Assembly: GCA_037447655.1 (NCBI GenBank)
Contig: JBBHKE010003328.1
Location: 1-44,192, forward strand
Source: Zygnema cylindricum
Taxonomy: Eukaryota > Streptophyta > Zygnematophyceae > Zygnematales > Zygnemataceae
Direction: 5' to 3'
DNA length: 44,192 nucleotides
Translations under genes and position numbers: made by a program
The notes under the pieces: generated by a model
What the model saw: only the letters and a program-made list of their open reading frames with translations
What the model was told of the DNA's origin: nothing
Databases searched by the model: none
Shown: positions 43,723-44,192 of the stretch, in pieces
Numbering within the stretch: position 1 is the stretch's first letter
How the letters are laid out: every line of letters begins with the position of its first letter

Positions 43723-44192
43723 TAAAGGTGAAGACGTGATGATAAATAGAGTGCAAATGAAGGGAAAGAAAAGTCGGTTGATTGAATTGATAAAAATGAA
43801 AAGACAAAACAAGTTTAAATAATGAGCAAAAAAATATCCTAAGAAAGCTAGAGGAACTTTCGGTACCCGAAGGGTCACTTGACCCTTAACCCAAAAGTTG
43901 CGGTCAAGATTTATAAATAGATCTTTGACCGCATTTTAAATGTACCTAAGCTACGTCAAAAAAAACTGACTGAAAAGACAAGCTGAGATATTGGAATCAA
44001 GATCGATGGTACTTAGAATAAAACAAACTGTAAAGAAAAAGACAGATTAAGATACCCAAATCCTACATACTAATTACTAAATTTCAGATTTCTGTATTGT
44101 AAATCACAATTAGATTTCTAATACGAATAACTCCTATCAAAGATTAATCTTCCAACAAATGGGATGGGGAGGGGGAGAGGGAGGGGGAGAGA

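Larger units (their letters stand above)
43372..44192. other. Upstream intron/flank with microsatellites
   Basis: No clear exon. A weak candidate on the minus strand near 43395-43495 reads DEEVQKGEK in one frame and [12 protein letters not shown] in another, similar to the ABCB stretch just before VGERG but frameshifted. The rest is simple sequence and AT-rich DNA. Confidence 0.4.

Noticed and set aside
43271-43807. Long minus-strand open frame with poly-Asn and poly-Pro
   Set aside because: It is produced by the triplet and purine microsatellites and runs through an intron and the ABCB exon in the wrong frame.
1-44192. CRISPR arrays, bacterial operons, ribosome binding sites, integrons
   Set aside because: No regularly spaced short repeats with unique spacers. 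Spliced exons, LTR elements and plant-type motifs show a eukaryotic nuclear sequence.

Overview
This window looks like repeat-dense nuclear DNA of a streptophyte, either a land plant or a charophyte-type alga. The evidence is Ty1/copia and Ty3/gypsy LTR retrotransposons with plant-type primer sites, G-box (CACGTG) motifs in the LTRs, a hAT-type MITE, and a spliced ABCB-type ABC transporter at the right edge. The species cannot be named from sequence alone. Nearly everything between 1 and about 42,130 is mobile-element DNA, much of it nested.

Layout: (1) 1-2586 is the decayed minus-strand internal part of a copia element, with its 5' LTR (A) at 2587-3162 and 9023-9530. LTR A is split by a related LTR (B, 3163-3838 and 8695-9022), and B is split by a decayed plus-strand gypsy element (3839-8694). 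(2) 9682-17923 is a cluster of LTRs of the same broad copia family. C and D flank a scrap of leader. A plus-strand fragment of a different copia follows (11.76-12.75 kb). E and G are the two LTRs of a pol-deleted copia whose gag is split by solo LTR F (perfect 5-bp target duplication CCCTT). (3) 17.9-24.6 kb has no recognised host gene. It holds a decayed gypsy leader and gag (19.2-21.18 kb), tandem repeats and A-rich low-complexity DNA. (4) 24,971-31,348 is the best preserved minus-strand copia (gag, PR, INT, RT, RNase H all recognisable but broken). Its 5' LTR (H) carries an 811-bp hAT-like MITE. (5) 31.35-32.7 kb is the 3' end of another gypsy pol whose integrase is followed by a PHD finger, then LTR-like sequence R. 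(6) 33,395-41,168 is a young, nearly intact gypsy/chromovirus-like element inserted into R, with 966-bp LTRs, TSD GCGAC, PBS, gag, zinc knuckles, a 1216-codon pol and PPT. (7) 42,363-43,368 holds two minus-strand exons of an ABCB (MDR/P-glycoprotein type) nucleotide-binding domain, the only host gene seen.

Most notable observations: the young gypsy has a canonical -1 ribosomal frameshift heptamer (GGGAAAC) in the correct phase, followed after 5 nt by a potential hairpin/pseudoknot, so Gag and Pol appear to be joined by programmed frameshifting. The older gypsy ends in a PHD finger instead of a chromodomain. Several copia LTRs carry a tRNA-like box B on the strand opposite to element transcription. 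All similarity statements are by eye; no database search or alignment was run.
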